64,000 nucleotides of DNA, taken from positions 62,001-126,000 of the forward strand of contig CAIZEI010000091.1 in the NCBI GenBank assembly GCA_903931945.1, read 5' to 3'. The position numbers and the translations under genes were made by a program. This document shows, piece by piece, positions 7,108 through 16,153 of the stretch (the stretch's first letter is position 1; each line of letters opens with the position of its first letter). The DNA is from an uncultured Hyphomicrobiales bacterium (GTDB taxonomy: Bacteria; Pseudomonadota; Alphaproteobacteria; Rhizobiales; Beijerinckiaceae). The notes beneath the pieces were generated by a model that made no database searches, was not told the DNA's origin, and was given only the letters and a program-made list of their open reading frames with translations.

Positions 7108-9714
7108 CTACCTCGCGCATGCCGGTTCGCCCGGATGTCCGCACGCTGGACGGCGCTGCTGTTCCTGCTGCTGGCGCTGTTGCTGCTGCTGAATTTGCTG
7201 CTGTTGTTGCCGCGCCTGTTCCTGCTGCTGGCGCTGTTGCTGCTGCTGGATTTGCTGCTGTTGTTGCCGCGCCTGTTCCTGCTGCTGGCGCTGTTGCTGC
7301 TGCTGGATTTGCTGCTGTTGCTGCCGCGCCTGTTCCTGCTGCTGGCGCTGTTGCTGCTGCTGGATTTGCTGCTGTTGCTGCCGAGCCTGTTCTTGCTGCT
7401 GGCGCTGTTGCTGCTGCTGGATTTGCTGCTGTTGCTGCCGCGCTTGTTCTTGCTGCTGGCGCTGTTGCTGCTGCTGGATTTGCTGCTGTTGCTGCAACTG
7501 TTGTTGGCGCTGCTGTTGCGCCGCAGCGCCATTGGCGCCCACAGGAACGGGCGGCGCCGGGATACGCGCAGCGCCCGGTTGCGCCGCTCCGGGAAGGATG
7601 CCAGGCTGGATCCGCGGGGGCGCGGACGGAACCGCCACGCCGCCCACAGGCGGAGCGGCTGGCGAAGCGGCGGCGGGCAGTCCGGCGGGGCGTTGCGTGA
7701 CGGCGCCGCCGGCGCCCACAGGAACGGCCGGCGCCGGAATACGCGCAGCGCCTGGTTGCGCCACTCCGGACGGGGCGCCAGGCTGGATCCGCGGAGGCGC
7801 AGACGGAACCGCCACGCCGCCCGCAGGCGGAGCGGCTGGCGAAGCGGCGGCGGGCAGTCCGGCGGCGCGTTGCGTGACGGCGCCGCCGGCGCCCACAGGA
7901 ACGACCGGCGCCGGAATACGCGCTGCGCCCGGTTGCGCCACTCCGGGCAGGGCGCCAGGCTGGATTCGCGGAGGCGCGGACGGAACCGCCACGCCGCCCG
8001 CAGGCGGAACGGCTGGCGAAGCGGCGGCGGGCAGTCCGGCGGGGCGTTGCGTGACGACGCCGCTCAAGCCGGTGCGCGACAGCGCCTGCGGCGTCGCGGC
8101 GATCGGCGGCAAAAAGGGCCGCGCGACCGCTTGCCCCGCTGGCGGCGCAGGCCGCGCTGCAACGCCCGCTGGAGCCGGGGCAAAGCCTGTCACGCCAGCC
8201 TGCCGGCGCTGGCCAAGATTGCTGATCAACTTGCCCGCCACGATACCCGCCGCCAGCGCCGCCGGGATGGCGACATAAGCTGCAGCCCCGGCCCCGCCGC
8301 CGCGATAGGCGTAGGGCGCTGCGGGACGGGCGACATAGGCCGGCACGCCCCACCACGGCGGCGGCGGTGGCGCGGCCGGCTGCGGCAGAAAATAGACTTC
8401 ATCTTCATCTTCAACATAGGCGGGCGGGGGCGGCGGCGCCCACCATCCCGGCGCGGGAGCGTAAAAGGAAACGTCCGGGGGCGGCGCGCCTTCAGGATCG
8501 TAATAAACGGGAGAAGGCCCCTCGAAATAGACATCCTCATCAGGCGGAGGCGCCGGCGTATCGTATTCGACGGGCGCGAATTCCCGAGGCGGCGCCTCAG
8601 CGGCCGCAAGTCGGTCGAGACGGCGGCGCGCATCCCCCGCATGGGGGCCACGCGGATAGCGTGTGAGATATGTCCAGTAGGCGTTGGGCGTATTGACTGC
8701 GAAGGTCCGACGCCACGTCAGCGCCTCGCGCCGCGCGGCCAGCAGGCCCCGCACGTTCTTGGCGTAACGGCTGCGCGGATAGGTCGCCAGAAACTCTTCG
8801 TAACTGCCAATCGTGTCGCGGTCGAGCGTGGCGGCATAGGCGTCTGCATCGTCAAACTCCCGCAATGGCTTTTTTCGCGCAGCGTCGATTTGCGCTATGG
8901 GCGCAGAGGCAACGCCAGCGCTCGCTGGCGCGGGCGGCGTGAGCGCGTAATCGGGATCGACCCGGCTGGCGTCCCACGGGGTCTGCGCGCCCTTTGTCGC
9001 CTGAGCCGTCAGCGTGCGGACGCGAGCGAAAATATCGTTCAGCGGCAGGCCGGGAATGTGCAGCGCCTCGGCCAGAGCCCGCGCATAGGGGCCATAATCA
9101 GCAGTCGGGGTTGGCGCATCGACGCCTGGCGCTGCATTGAAAGCGATCAGCGACCCGGCGTCAGCTTCAACGATGCCAAGACCGGGCGCGGCGCCTTTGC
9201 CAAAGGGGCTGGCGTAGGCAAGATCGAGCGCTGTAAAGCGGGCGCGAGCGGGCGTTGAGTCCAGCGCGCGTGTGAGGTCGGATATCCGCACCGCATTCAG
9301 CGCGAGATCGCCCTCGTTCTGCACTTTGGCGCCAACGGGGATGAAATAATTCTCGCCTTCCGCCTGCACGCCAAAGCCCGAGAGATAGACGCCTGCGACA
9401 GCGTTCGGCCCCGCCGCCGCCACTTTTTCCAGAAATTCGCGATACGAGGCGCGCAACGTGTCCTGATCGAGATTGCGCGCGCCGGTAACGTCAAACCCCG
9501 TTTGTTTCAGGCTTTCGGCGATCAGCCCGGCGTCGTTGGCCGAGGTTTTCAGCGGCGCGCCCTCATAGGCGTCATTGCCGATCACAAAGGCGAAGCGCGC
9601 TTCCGGCGCCTGCGCGCTCGCGGGCCCGGCGAGCGCCAGGCCCAAGATAGCCGCGCAGACCGTGGCGAAGGATTTTGGCGCCAACATGGATTTGAAAGAT
9701 ACGGATTTGAACAT
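7108..9714 (-). CDS. secreted caspase-fold (peptidase C14-like) protein without catalytic residues, with Pro/Ala and Gln-rich repeats
   Basis: With start ATG 9714 the protein has 868 residues. ATG 9687 would also fit, and it begins the signal peptide directly. A signal peptide ends near ...LAGPASA. Residues about 38-240 follow the caspase-like fold (FAFVIGNDAYEGAPL, ENYFIPVGA, LIAFNAAPG, VRTLTAQATKGAQTPW). In the catalytic spots, the usual SGHG reads SGFG (Phe114) and the usual LDACR reads LDLAY (Ala166), so both His and Cys are gone. A proline-rich linker and a hydrophobic helix follow. Then come three 59-residue Pro/Ala repeats and six 19-residue units rich in Gln with Arg, Glu and Ile. It is probably a periplasmic binding or scaffold protein rather than a protease. 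Confidence 0.82.
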   Translation of the reverse strand: MFKSVSFKSMLAPKSFATVCAAILGLALAGPASAQAPEARFAFVIGNDAYEGAPLKTSANDAGLIAESLKQTGFDVTGARNLDQDTLRASYREFLEKVAAAGPNAVAGVYLSGFGVQAEGENYFIPVGAKVQNEGDLALNAVRISDLTRALDSTPARARFTALDLAYASPFGKGAAPGLGIVEADAGSLIAFNAAPGVDAPTPTADYGPYARALAEALHIPGLPLNDIFARVRTLTAQATKGAQTPWDASRVDPDYALTPPAPASAGVASAPIAQIDAARKKPLREFDDADAYAATLDRDTIGSYEEFLATYPRSRYAKNVRGLLAARREALTWRRTFAVNTPNAYWTYLTRYPRGPHAGDARRRLDRLAAAEAPPREFAPVEYDTPAPPPDEDVYFEGPSPVYYDPEGAPPPDVSFYAPAPGWWAPPPPPAYVEDEDEVYFLPQPAAPPPPPWWGVPAYVARPAAPYAYRGGGAGAAAYVAIPAALAAGIVAGKLISNLGQRRQAGVTGFAPAPAGVAARPAPPAGQAVARPFLPPIAATPQALSRTGLSGVVTQRPAGLPAAASPAVPPAGGVAVPSAPPRIQPGALPGVAQPGAARIPAPVVPVGAGGAVTQRAAGLPAAASPAAPPAGGVAVPSAPPRIQPGAPSGVAQPGAARIPAPAVPVGAGGAVTQRPAGLPAAASPAAPPVGGVAVPSAPPRIQPGILPGAAQPGAARIPAPPVPVGANGAAAQQQRQQQLQQQQQIQQQQQRQQQEQARQQQQQIQQQQQRQQQEQARQQQQQIQQQQQRQQQEQARQQQQQIQQQQQRQQQEQARQQQQQIQQQQQRQQQEQARQQQQQIQQQQQRQQQEQQRRPACGHPGEPACAR
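7162..7503 (-). repeat. six tandem 57-bp units encoding Gln-rich 19-residue repeats
   Basis: The unit recurs at 7162, 7219, 7276, 7333, 7390 and 7447, always in register and nearly identical, on the coding frame of the caspase-fold gene. Each unit encodes a run of glutamines with EQAR and IQ at fixed places. This pattern favours a long amphipathic helix or coiled coil. The near identity implies recent expansion, and copy number may vary between strains. Confidence 0.9.
7534..8064 (-). repeat. three tandem 177-bp units encoding Pro/Ala/Val-rich repeats
   Basis: The block that starts GGCGCCCACAGGAAC recurs at exactly 177-base steps (7534, 7711, 7888). Each encodes 59 residues containing RPAGLPAAASPA, GGVAVPSAPPRIQPG and GAARIPAP. 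The units differ by a few percent, so they are older than the adjacent Gln repeats. They lie inside the caspase-fold gene and probably form a flexible extended linker. Confidence 0.9.
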
Positions 9715-9961
9715 CTCTGGCGCAAACTCAAGGCAATCTGCAATCCTGGACATGGGGCGTTTAAAACTGGACATGGGGCGTTTCCGGCTGTTCTGACAAG
9801 CCTATCTGAAAACAACCGGCGTGAATACAGGATGAACGGGCGGCGGCGGGCCCGCAAAGGATACAAGCCAGTCGCTATCCCCTGGACAAATAAGCCGCAG
9901 TGGCCAGAACCTGCGTGAAAACCATGCATCAACGTTCATGGCCTTTCGCAAACCCGTTGTT

Positions 9962-11659
9962 TTAACGCACCTGGATTTTCACAAGCCTGGATGGCGGGCG
10001 ATAGGCCGGCACCCACACCGTGGGGCGCGGCGCCGCCGTATCGACCTTCAAATCTCGCACTTCGTAATTCGACGGCGTCATGAATTCGGTGGATTGCCCG
10101 CTATTCATGTCGATGCGATAGAGCCGCCCGCTGTTGAAATCATGGGTCCAGACGATGTGATTCCTGTCATCCACGCTGGCTGAATAGGGCGCCGCGTAAG
10201 GCGGCGTATAGGGTTTGGCGCCGCGCTGCAGCGGAAATTCCTTGATGACTTTCGTGTCCGGGTCGAACATCGCAAGTTGGCCAGCATAGAATTCCGCCGC
10301 CCAGAGCCGGTCTTGCGCATCAATCTGCCCCCGTCGCGGCCCCGACATGGGCGTTGGCGTTGTGTATTCTGCATAATCGAGAGTTTTTGGATCGAAGACG
10401 CCGATTTTGGCGTCGCGCCAGATGTAAAGGTCGGTGCGTCCCTTCGAATCCGTATCCATGTCATAGATGCCGGCGTTCTTCGGCACAAGATATGTCGTCG
10501 GTTTCTGTTCGGCGCTGTTGGTGTCAACTTTCACCAGTTCGCCATTTTTCCGCATACTCCAGGCGTAGCCTTGGGGATCCAGACCGAACATAGCGCTGCC
10601 GGCGGACCAGCCGGTAAATTTGCCGCTCGCCGGCTCATATTTAACGGTGCCATTGTCCATGCCAATGATGACATTGCCATGGCTGTCGAATTGCAACTCA
10701 TGCGCCCCGCCGCCCGGATCGCCAGGACGGTCGTCCTCTCCGGCGCGCGAACCGCGTCCGGCGCCTTGCGGCACCGTGAATGGCATCTCGACGCCCTCGC
10801 CTGTTTTCACGTCGATGCGGCCCAGAACATATGAGAAATGATCTGTGTAATAGGCATATTTGTCATTCATGATGACATCGTGCGGCCAGACGAAACGCCG
10901 GTCCCCCCGCAACATATAAAGCTCGCGCTTGCCGCCTCGCGGCAGCGCATATTCAGTCACAACAAGACGCGTGGATGCCTCGTCAGTCGGGCGCGGTCGT
11001 TGCTTGAAAGGAATGACTTCGGATGAATCCGGACCCCGGATCGAAACCAGATAGTCGGCGAGCGGCTCAATGAATTGCTTCTGGCTGAAGGCATATGTGC
11101 CGGGCTGATGAATATCGCCAGCGCGTCCCGCCATCTTGCGGATCACTGCAATCCATTCATCCTTGCTGCGCCCGGCCTGCAACGCCCATTGCAGCGTGTG
11201 ACAATTGCCGCATTGAGCAAACAGCGTCTTCTGATGGTCTGTGCCGGGAAGCCCCGCAATGATTTCCGAATCCGTCGCGTCTTCATAGGCGAGCGGTCTG
11301 GATTGCAACGTGAAGTCGATCCTGGCTGGTTTCCCCGGGCTCACCGCCACAGATTGCGCGACCCGCACGAAATCCGGCAATTCGACTGCGACCGAATACG
11401 TTCCGGGGGACAGGTCTGACCATTCGGGGAACGAATATTCGCCCTTGCCATCGGTGTAGACGGCAACCGTGACCGGACTGTTGTCGCGATGCGCCTTGAC
11501 CGGAATTCCAGCCAGCGGCGCCCCTGAGGTCGCAACGATTTTGCCGGCAAGGAGCGCAGACGCATCTTCTGCAAAGGCCGTCGCCGGCGACAACGCGCCC
11601 AAAAACGCGACCGCAATAATGGCGCTGGACGAACGATGGGATCCAGAATGATTTTTCAT
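9962..11659 (-). CDS. secreted Vgb-like beta-propeller protein with carboxypeptidase-regulatory-like domain and one CxxCH haem motif
   Basis: This 565-residue protein starts at ATG 11659 behind a GGAGGGAGG site. A signal peptide spans residues 1-30. Residues about 36-118 look like a carboxypeptidase regulatory-like beta sandwich (LAGKIVATSGAPLAGIPVKA). A single cytochrome c-type CGNCH follows at residues 150-154. The rest is a repeat-built propeller resembling virginiamycin B lyase or SMP-30-like proteins (FDSHGNVIIGMDNG, AQDRLWAAEFYAGQLAMFDPD, VWTHDFNSGRLYRIDMNSG). It is likely periplasmic with one covalent haem. The substrate is unknown, and streptogramin lyase activity should not be assumed. 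Confidence 0.82.
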   Translation of the reverse strand: MKNHSGSHRSSSAIIAVAFLGALSPATAFAEDASALLAGKIVATSGAPLAGIPVKAHRDNSPVTVAVYTDGKGEYSFPEWSDLSPGTYSVAVELPDFVRVAQSVAVSPGKPARIDFTLQSRPLAYEDATDSEIIAGLPGTDHQKTLFAQCGNCHTLQWALQAGRSKDEWIAVIRKMAGRAGDIHQPGTYAFSQKQFIEPLADYLVSIRGPDSSEVIPFKQRPRPTDEASTRLVVTEYALPRGGKRELYMLRGDRRFVWPHDVIMNDKYAYYTDHFSYVLGRIDVKTGEGVEMPFTVPQGAGRGSRAGEDDRPGDPGGGAHELQFDSHGNVIIGMDNGTVKYEPASGKFTGWSAGSAMFGLDPQGYAWSMRKNGELVKVDTNSAEQKPTTYLVPKNAGIYDMDTDSKGRTDLYIWRDAKIGVFDPKTLDYAEYTTPTPMSGPRRGQIDAQDRLWAAEFYAGQLAMFDPDTKVIKEFPLQRGAKPYTPPYAAPYSASVDDRNHIVWTHDFNSGRLYRIDMNSGQSTEFMTPSNYEVRDLKVDTAAPRPTVWVPAYRPPSRLVKIQVR

Positions 11660-11927
11660 GGCGATGACCTCCCTCCGATAGAGCGGGTCCGTCCCGCCTG
11701 ACTTATTTATCTGGGGTAGAAACGGGCCGATGATGGCTGACTGATGGCGAATGCGACGCTGGCTCGATTATCAAGTTTACGCCAAGGGCCGGATGTTGCA
11801 AGCGGGGTCTGGCGCGTCAAACGTTATAAGCCCCCACCGCTTCCGAAGCCTGTTGCCTATCGGCGGCATGAAACTTAAGAGGAGCCGACTAAACCGGTCT
11901 CGCCCATTTTCGATCTGGAACGCATCC

Positions 11928-12464
11928 ATGCAAAATACGACGCCCCTTTCTTCTATCATGGCATTGGCGTTCGCCGCCTGCCTTCCCGCTGGCGCGGCGC
12001 TCGCCAATCCCTCCGCCGCCAAAATCATTCCCGGAGTAGCAGGACAGGATGTGCCGGCGGGCGCCCTTGTGATCAGTCAGAGCCAGCGGCGGATCTATTT
12101 GAAGCAGGGCGATGGAACGGCGCTTTCCTGGCCCATCGCCATTGGCAAATCCGGCAAGGCCTGGCTCGGATGGTCGCGCGTCAATGGCAAATATGTCCAG
12201 CCGGCCTGGTCGCCGCCCGCCGAAGTCAAGCACGACAATCCCCGGATGCCCGATCTCATCCCCGGCGGCGCGCCAAACAATCCGATGGGCGCACGCGCGA
12301 TGACGCTGGACCGTTCGGAAATTGCGATTCACGGCACCACGCCCGCGATGCGCAAATCCATCGGCACCGCCGCCTCCTATGGCTGCATCCGCATGTACAA
12401 TGAGGATGTGATCGACCTCTACGATCGCGTCGGCGTTGGCGCCGCAGTGCTCGCTGTCAAGTGA
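11928..12464 (+). CDS. L,D-transpeptidase (YkuD family)
   Basis: The 178-residue protein has a signal peptide (to about residue 26, AALA). The YkuD catalytic domain carries HGTT (His135) and SYGCIRM, with the nucleophile Cys153. Such enzymes make 3-3 cross-links in peptidoglycan or tether proteins to it, in the periplasm. ATG 11928 gives a compact signal sequence. In-frame ATGs at 11751 and 11868 would add a basic extension unlike the family. It lies directly before the lapA-trpF-trpB run but is not obviously coupled to it. Confidence 0.88.
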   Translation: MQNTTPLSSIMALAFAACLPAGAALANPSAAKIIPGVAGQDVPAGALVISQSQRRIYLKQGDGTALSWPIAIGKSGKAWLGWSRVNGKYVQPAWSPPAEVKHDNPRMPDLIPGGAPNNPMGARAMTLDRSEIAIHGTTPAMRKSIGTAASYGCIRMYNEDVIDLYDRVGVGAAVLAVK

Positions 12465-12550
12465 GCTGGCTGCACGGGCTTGACAAGCGGCGGGCCGTTC
12501 CGGAAGTCTTGTGACGCATGATACGTGAATCGAGCATTGCGGAGGCTGCA

Positions 12551-12871
12551 ATGAAGACCGCCCTTAAATGGCTCCTGCTGACGCCGCTCGCGCTGGCGAT
12601 CGTGGCCTTTGCCGTGCTGAACCGGCAGGTTGTGTCCGTTGTGCCGGATGTGCCGGAATTTTCGTTTGAGGCGCCGCTGTTCGCGATCATGTTCGCCTGT
12701 GGAGCTTTGGGTGCGCTCGCAGGCGGGTTCGTGACCTGGGTCGGTCAAGGTAAACATCGCAGAAACGCGCGGGAGGCCAAAGCCGAGGCGACCCGGTTGC
12801 GCGCCTCGCTGGCCGCCGCTGCGCCCCAGACGCCTGTTCTGCCCGCCGTAATTCCCCGCAAGGTGGCGTGA
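12551..12871 (+). CDS. lapA: LapA domain (DUF1049) inner-membrane protein
   Basis: This 106-residue protein starts at ATG 12551 after a GGAGG site. It has two hydrophobic helices (residues about 6-24 and 40-62), separated by NRQVVSVVPDVPEFSFEAPL, then a basic, alanine-rich tail predicted as coiled coil. This is the LapA/YciS arrangement, a family linked to lipopolysaccharide assembly control. It ends two bases before trpF, so it probably shares that transcript. Confidence 0.78.
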   Translation: MKTALKWLLLTPLALAIVAFAVLNRQVVSVVPDVPEFSFEAPLFAIMFACGALGALAGGFVTWVGQGKHRRNAREAKAEATRLRASLAAAAPQTPVLPAVIPRKVA

Positions 12872-12872
12872 T

Positions 12873-13517
12873 TTGGCGTTGACTGTCAAAATCTGCGGCC
12901 TTTCAACACCCGACACGCTTGCGGCGGCTCTCGATGCTGGCGCCGACATGGTCGGTTTTGTGTTTTTCCCGCCAAGCCCGCGTCATCTCTCATTCGACAC
13001 AGCTCGCGAAATTGGCGCTCGCGTGCAAGGTCGCGCTGCAAAGGTTGCGCTCAGCGTCAACGCGGGGGATGACGACATTGACGCCATGATTGCCGCTTTA
13101 GCGCCGGACTGGTTGCAATTGCATGGCGCAGAGTCGCCGGAGCGCGCGGGCGAACTGAAGCGCCGGACAGGGCTCCGGATTATCAAGGCGATCGGCGTTT
13201 CAGTCGCTGGAGACCTCGACGCCATTCCGGCCTATTGCGGGGTGGCGGACCTGATCCTGCTTGACGCCAAACCGCCGAAAGACGCCACAAGGCCCGGCGG
13301 CAATGCGCTTGCGTTCGACTGGTCGCTGCTTGCCGGAGTCAAAATCGGGCTCCCCTGGATGCTGTCGGGCGGGCTCGATCCCGGCAATGTTGCGGACGCC
13401 ATCCGCATCACGGGCGCTCGGGCGGTCGATGTGTCTTCGGGCGTCGAATCCGCGCCTGCTGTCAAGGATCCCGCGCTGATCGCCAGATTTATCGCCAACG
13501 CGCGGGCGGCAGTGTAA
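12873..13517 (+). CDS. trpF: phosphoribosylanthranilate isomerase
   Basis: TrpF catalyses the third step of tryptophan synthesis from chorismate. The 214-residue TIM barrel shows VKICGLSTPDTLAAAL with the catalytic cysteine near residue 7, FVFFPPSPRH, LLDAKPP with the conserved aspartate, and SGGLDPGNV plus DVSSGVE for phosphate binding. The start is TTG 12873, preceded by AAGGTGG, two bases after lapA. trpB follows after 45 bases. Confidence 0.93.
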   Translation: MALTVKICGLSTPDTLAAALDAGADMVGFVFFPPSPRHLSFDTAREIGARVQGRAAKVALSVNAGDDDIDAMIAALAPDWLQLHGAESPERAGELKRRTGLRIIKAIGVSVAGDLDAIPAYCGVADLILLDAKPPKDATRPGGNALAFDWSLLAGVKIGLPWMLSGGLDPGNVADAIRITGARAVDVSSGVESAPAVKDPALIARFIANARAAV

Positions 13518-13562
13518 GAGGTGAACCGCCCACGCCGCCAGAATTCTCCGGGAGCCCGCGAG

Positions 13563-14780
13563 TTGAACCAGCAAAACCCCAATTCCTTCCGCTCAGGCCC
13601 GGACGCTACAGGGCATTTTGGCATTTTCGGCGGGAGGTTCGTCGCCGAAACCCTGATGCCGCTGATCCTGTCGCTGGAAAAGGCCTATGAGGCGGCGAAG
13701 GCGGACCCGGCCTTCCATGCCGAACTCGCGTATCTGGCCACCCATTATGTCGGGCGCCCGAGCCCGCTTTATTTCGCCGAACGCATGACCGACCATTTGG
13801 GCGGGGCCAAAATCTATTTCAAGCGCGATGAGCTCAACCACACCGGCGCCCACAAGATCAACAATGTTCTGGGGCAGATTCTACTCGCGCGGCGCATGGG
13901 CAAGAAGCGCATCATCGCCGAAACCGGCGCGGGCCAGCATGGCGTCGCGACAGCCACCGCCTGCGCCAAATACGGGCTGGAATGCGTGGTCTATATGGGC
14001 GCTGTCGACGTGGCGCGACAGGCGCCCAATGTGTTTCGCATGAAAATGCTGGGCGCGACGGTTGTGCCGGTGCAATCGGGCGCCCGCACGCTGAAGGACG
14101 CTATGAACGAAGCCTTGCGCGACTGGGTGACCAATGTCAGCGACACCTTTTATTGCATCGGAACGGCGGCTGGGCCGCATCCCTATCCGGCCATGGTGCG
14201 GGATTTTCAATGCGTAATCGGCAATGAAACGCGCGAGCAAATGCAGCAGGCCGAGGGCCGCCTGCCGGATTCTCTGGTCGCCTGCATTGGCGGCGGCTCC
14301 AACGCCATCGGCCTCTTCCACCCGTTTCTCGACGATCCCTCGGTTGAAATCTTTGGCGTTGAAGCGGCCGGGCATGGTCTGGATATACCCGATGGACACG
14401 CGGCCTCCCTGGCGGGCGGGCGCCCGGGCGTGCTGCACGGCAACCGCACCTATCTCTTGATGAACGAAGACGGCCAGATCAACGAGGGCCATTCCATCTC
14501 GGCAGGGCTCGATTACCCCGGCATCGGGCCGGAGCACGCCTGGCTGAAGGAAACAGGCCGCGTCACCTATTTGTCGGCGACCGACGCGGAGGCGCTGGAG
14601 GCATTCCAGCTTTGCTGCAAGCTCGAAGGCATCATCCCCGCGCTGGAACCCGCCCACGCGCTCGCCAAAGTCATCACGCTGGCGCCGACCAAGCCACGCG
14701 ACCACCTGCTGGTCATGAACCTCTGCGGGCGCGGCGACAAGGATATTTTCAATGTTGCGGAACATCTGGGCGGGATGTGA
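13563..14780 (+). CDS. trpB: tryptophan synthase beta chain
   Basis: TrpB joins indole and serine to form tryptophan, using pyridoxal phosphate. The 405-residue protein shows [29 protein letters not shown], the PLP lysine at about residue 98 in HTGAHKINN, and the phosphate loop GGGSNAIG. The start is uncertain. TTG 13563, with GGGAG eight bases upstream, gives the usual N-terminus, whereas GTG 13521 would add 14 residues. trpA, the usual next gene, is absent. dapB follows after 24 bases. Confidence 0.94.
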   Translation: MNQQNPNSFRSGPDATGHFGIFGGRFVAETLMPLILSLEKAYEAAKADPAFHAELAYLATHYVGRPSPLYFAERMTDHLGGAKIYFKRDELNHTGAHKINNVLGQILLARRMGKKRIIAETGAGQHGVATATACAKYGLECVVYMGAVDVARQAPNVFRMKMLGATVVPVQSGARTLKDAMNEALRDWVTNVSDTFYCIGTAAGPHPYPAMVRDFQCVIGNETREQMQQAEGRLPDSLVACIGGGSNAIGLFHPFLDDPSVEIFGVEAAGHGLDIPDGHAASLAGGRPGVLHGNRTYLLMNEDGQINEGHSISAGLDYPGIGPEHAWLKETGRVTYLSATDAEALEAFQLCCKLEGIIPALEPAHALAKVITLAPTKPRDHLLVMNLCGRGDKDIFNVAEHLGGM

Positions 14781-14804
14781 CCTCATCCCTGCGGGAGTTT
14801 GTCC

Positions 14805-15614
14805 ATGGCGGAATTGAAGGTTGTGATCGCTGGCGCCGGCGGGAGAATGGGGCGCACGCTGACGGCGCTCGTTCACGCTGCGCCTGAAATGGTCGTAGCG
14901 GGCGCGCTGGAGCGCGCGGGTTCGGACGCCATTGGCCGCGATGCCGGCGAACTGGCCGGCGTCGGGCGCATTGGCGTTGCGCTGACGCAGGACCCGCTTG
15001 GCGCCGTGCTGCATGCCGACGCCATCATCGATTTTTCTGCGCCCGCCAGCACAGTTGAGCTTGCGGCGCTGGCGGCGCAGGCGCGCATCATTCATGTCAT
15101 TGGCACGACGGGCCTGTCGCCCGACGATATCGCCAAAATTCACGCCGCCGCGCGCCACGCAGTCATCATACGCTCTGGAAATATGAGCCTTGGCGTCAAT
15201 TTGCTGGCGGGCCTCGTTCGCAAGGTTTCTGCCTCGCTGGGTCCGGAATTCGATATTGAAATTGTCGAAACGCACCACCGCATGAAAGTGGACGCCCCCT
15301 CGGGCACCGCCCTGATGCTGGGCGAAGCAGCGGCCCAGGGTCGCGGCATCGATCTTGCGCAGCACAGCCAGCGCGGGCGAGACGGGATCACCGGCCCGCG
15401 CAAGGTCGGCGATATTGGCTTTGCCAGCTTGCGCGGCGGGACGGTCGTCGGGGAACACACCGTTGTTTTTGCAGGTCCCTCCGAGCGCATCGAGCTGACG
15501 CATCGCGCCGAGGATCGCGCCCTGTTCGCTCATGGCGCTATTCGCGCATGCCTGTGGGGACGCGACAAAAAGCCAGGCCATTATTCGATGGCGAATGTTC
15601 TGGGATATGACTAA
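14805..15614 (+). CDS. dapB: 4-hydroxy-tetrahydrodipicolinate reductase
   Basis: DapB reduces the dihydrodipicolinate precursor in the lysine and meso-diaminopimelate pathway. The 269-residue protein begins with a nucleotide-binding motif ([14 protein letters not shown]). It contains [17 protein letters not shown] and the substrate signature [19 protein letters not shown] 14805 lies seven bases after GGGAG. It follows trpB closely, where trpA would be expected. A dapA-like gene at 61.5 kb lacks its catalytic lysine and is unlikely to be this enzyme's partner. Confidence 0.94.
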   Translation: MAELKVVIAGAGGRMGRTLTALVHAAPEMVVAGALERAGSDAIGRDAGELAGVGRIGVALTQDPLGAVLHADAIIDFSAPASTVELAALAAQARIIHVIGTTGLSPDDIAKIHAAARHAVIIRSGNMSLGVNLLAGLVRKVSASLGPEFDIEIVETHHRMKVDAPSGTALMLGEAAAQGRGIDLAQHSQRGRDGITGPRKVGDIGFASLRGGTVVGEHTVVFAGPSERIELTHRAEDRALFAHGAIRACLWGRDKKPGHYSMANVLGYD

Positions 15615-16153
15615 CCAGTTTGCAAGTTCAGAGGTCACGCCGCCCTCGCTCGCAACATGAATATTGTCATGAACTGCCGCGCATCAATGGACTTCAGGAA
15701 TGGACTTCAGGCTCTCTTGACCATGCTGTTATCGTCGTGATGGCGCGGCGTGGAGACCATGGCCTATAGCGATTCCTTCCAGTCGAGGGAGTGGGACGCA
15801 CCATCGGAGCCCGCCGAGCTGTTGCGTTCTTAAAACTCTCCACGTTTGCCATTCGTCGGCGAGGCCCGCTGAAGCAGGTGAGCTGGACGCCAAAGTTTAC
15901 AATCTAGGCTTGTATAATATAAATGATACAATCAAATTTATAAGCCTTCATTACGAAACATGTGCCAAAATCGGTCGATCTTAACTCCGTGTTTACCACC
16001 CGGGCACGAAAGTCCGAATCGGCGATGTTAGGAAACTGAACCCCAATGAACAAACGATTGGCATCGCCGTGAATCTGCGGGCGTAAACCGTTTGGGAACC
16101 GTCAAGCGGACAGTAAATGTATAAACATTCCAATCAAAGCTGATGGATTCTAA
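15615..16153. other. 539-base intergenic stretch between dapB and the exopolysaccharide transferase
   Basis: I see no convincing reading frame. The stretch contains a perfect 13-base tandem duplication at 15686-15711 and an AT-rich patch at 15895-15965 that contrasts with the surrounding GC-rich DNA. The AT patch holds a dyad described separately. It probably carries the promoter of the exopolysaccharide gene. Confidence 0.6.
15910..15931. promoter_or_regulatory. AT-rich dyad containing a TATAAT box
   Basis: TTGTAT and ATACAA form a six-base inverted repeat with a ten-base spacer. Within it is TATAAT (15913-15918), a consensus -10 hexamer, although no good -35 lies 16-18 bases upstream. An operator overlapping a promoter for the sugar transferase gene, about 220 bases downstream, is plausible. 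Confidence 0.35.

Noticed and set aside
7162-8064. Tandem repeats as a possible CRISPR array
   Set aside because: The units are contiguous without unique spacers, are multiples of three in length and lie inside a coding frame.
6827-8356. Minus-strand frame of 509 codons overlapping the caspase-fold gene
   Set aside because: It is an out-of-frame reading of the same repeats, overruns the dehydrogenase gene and shows no protein family features.
7135-9258. Long plus-strand frame of 707 codons rich in leucine
   Set aside because: It is the antisense of the Gln-rich repeats (CAG read backwards gives Leu codons) and of the Pro/Ala repeats. The minus-strand frame has a signal peptide, a caspase fold and a sensible start.
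13881-15638. Minus-strand frame of 585 codons opposite trpB and dapB
   Set aside because: trpB and dapB are unmistakable on the plus strand. The opposite frame is open only because of high GC.
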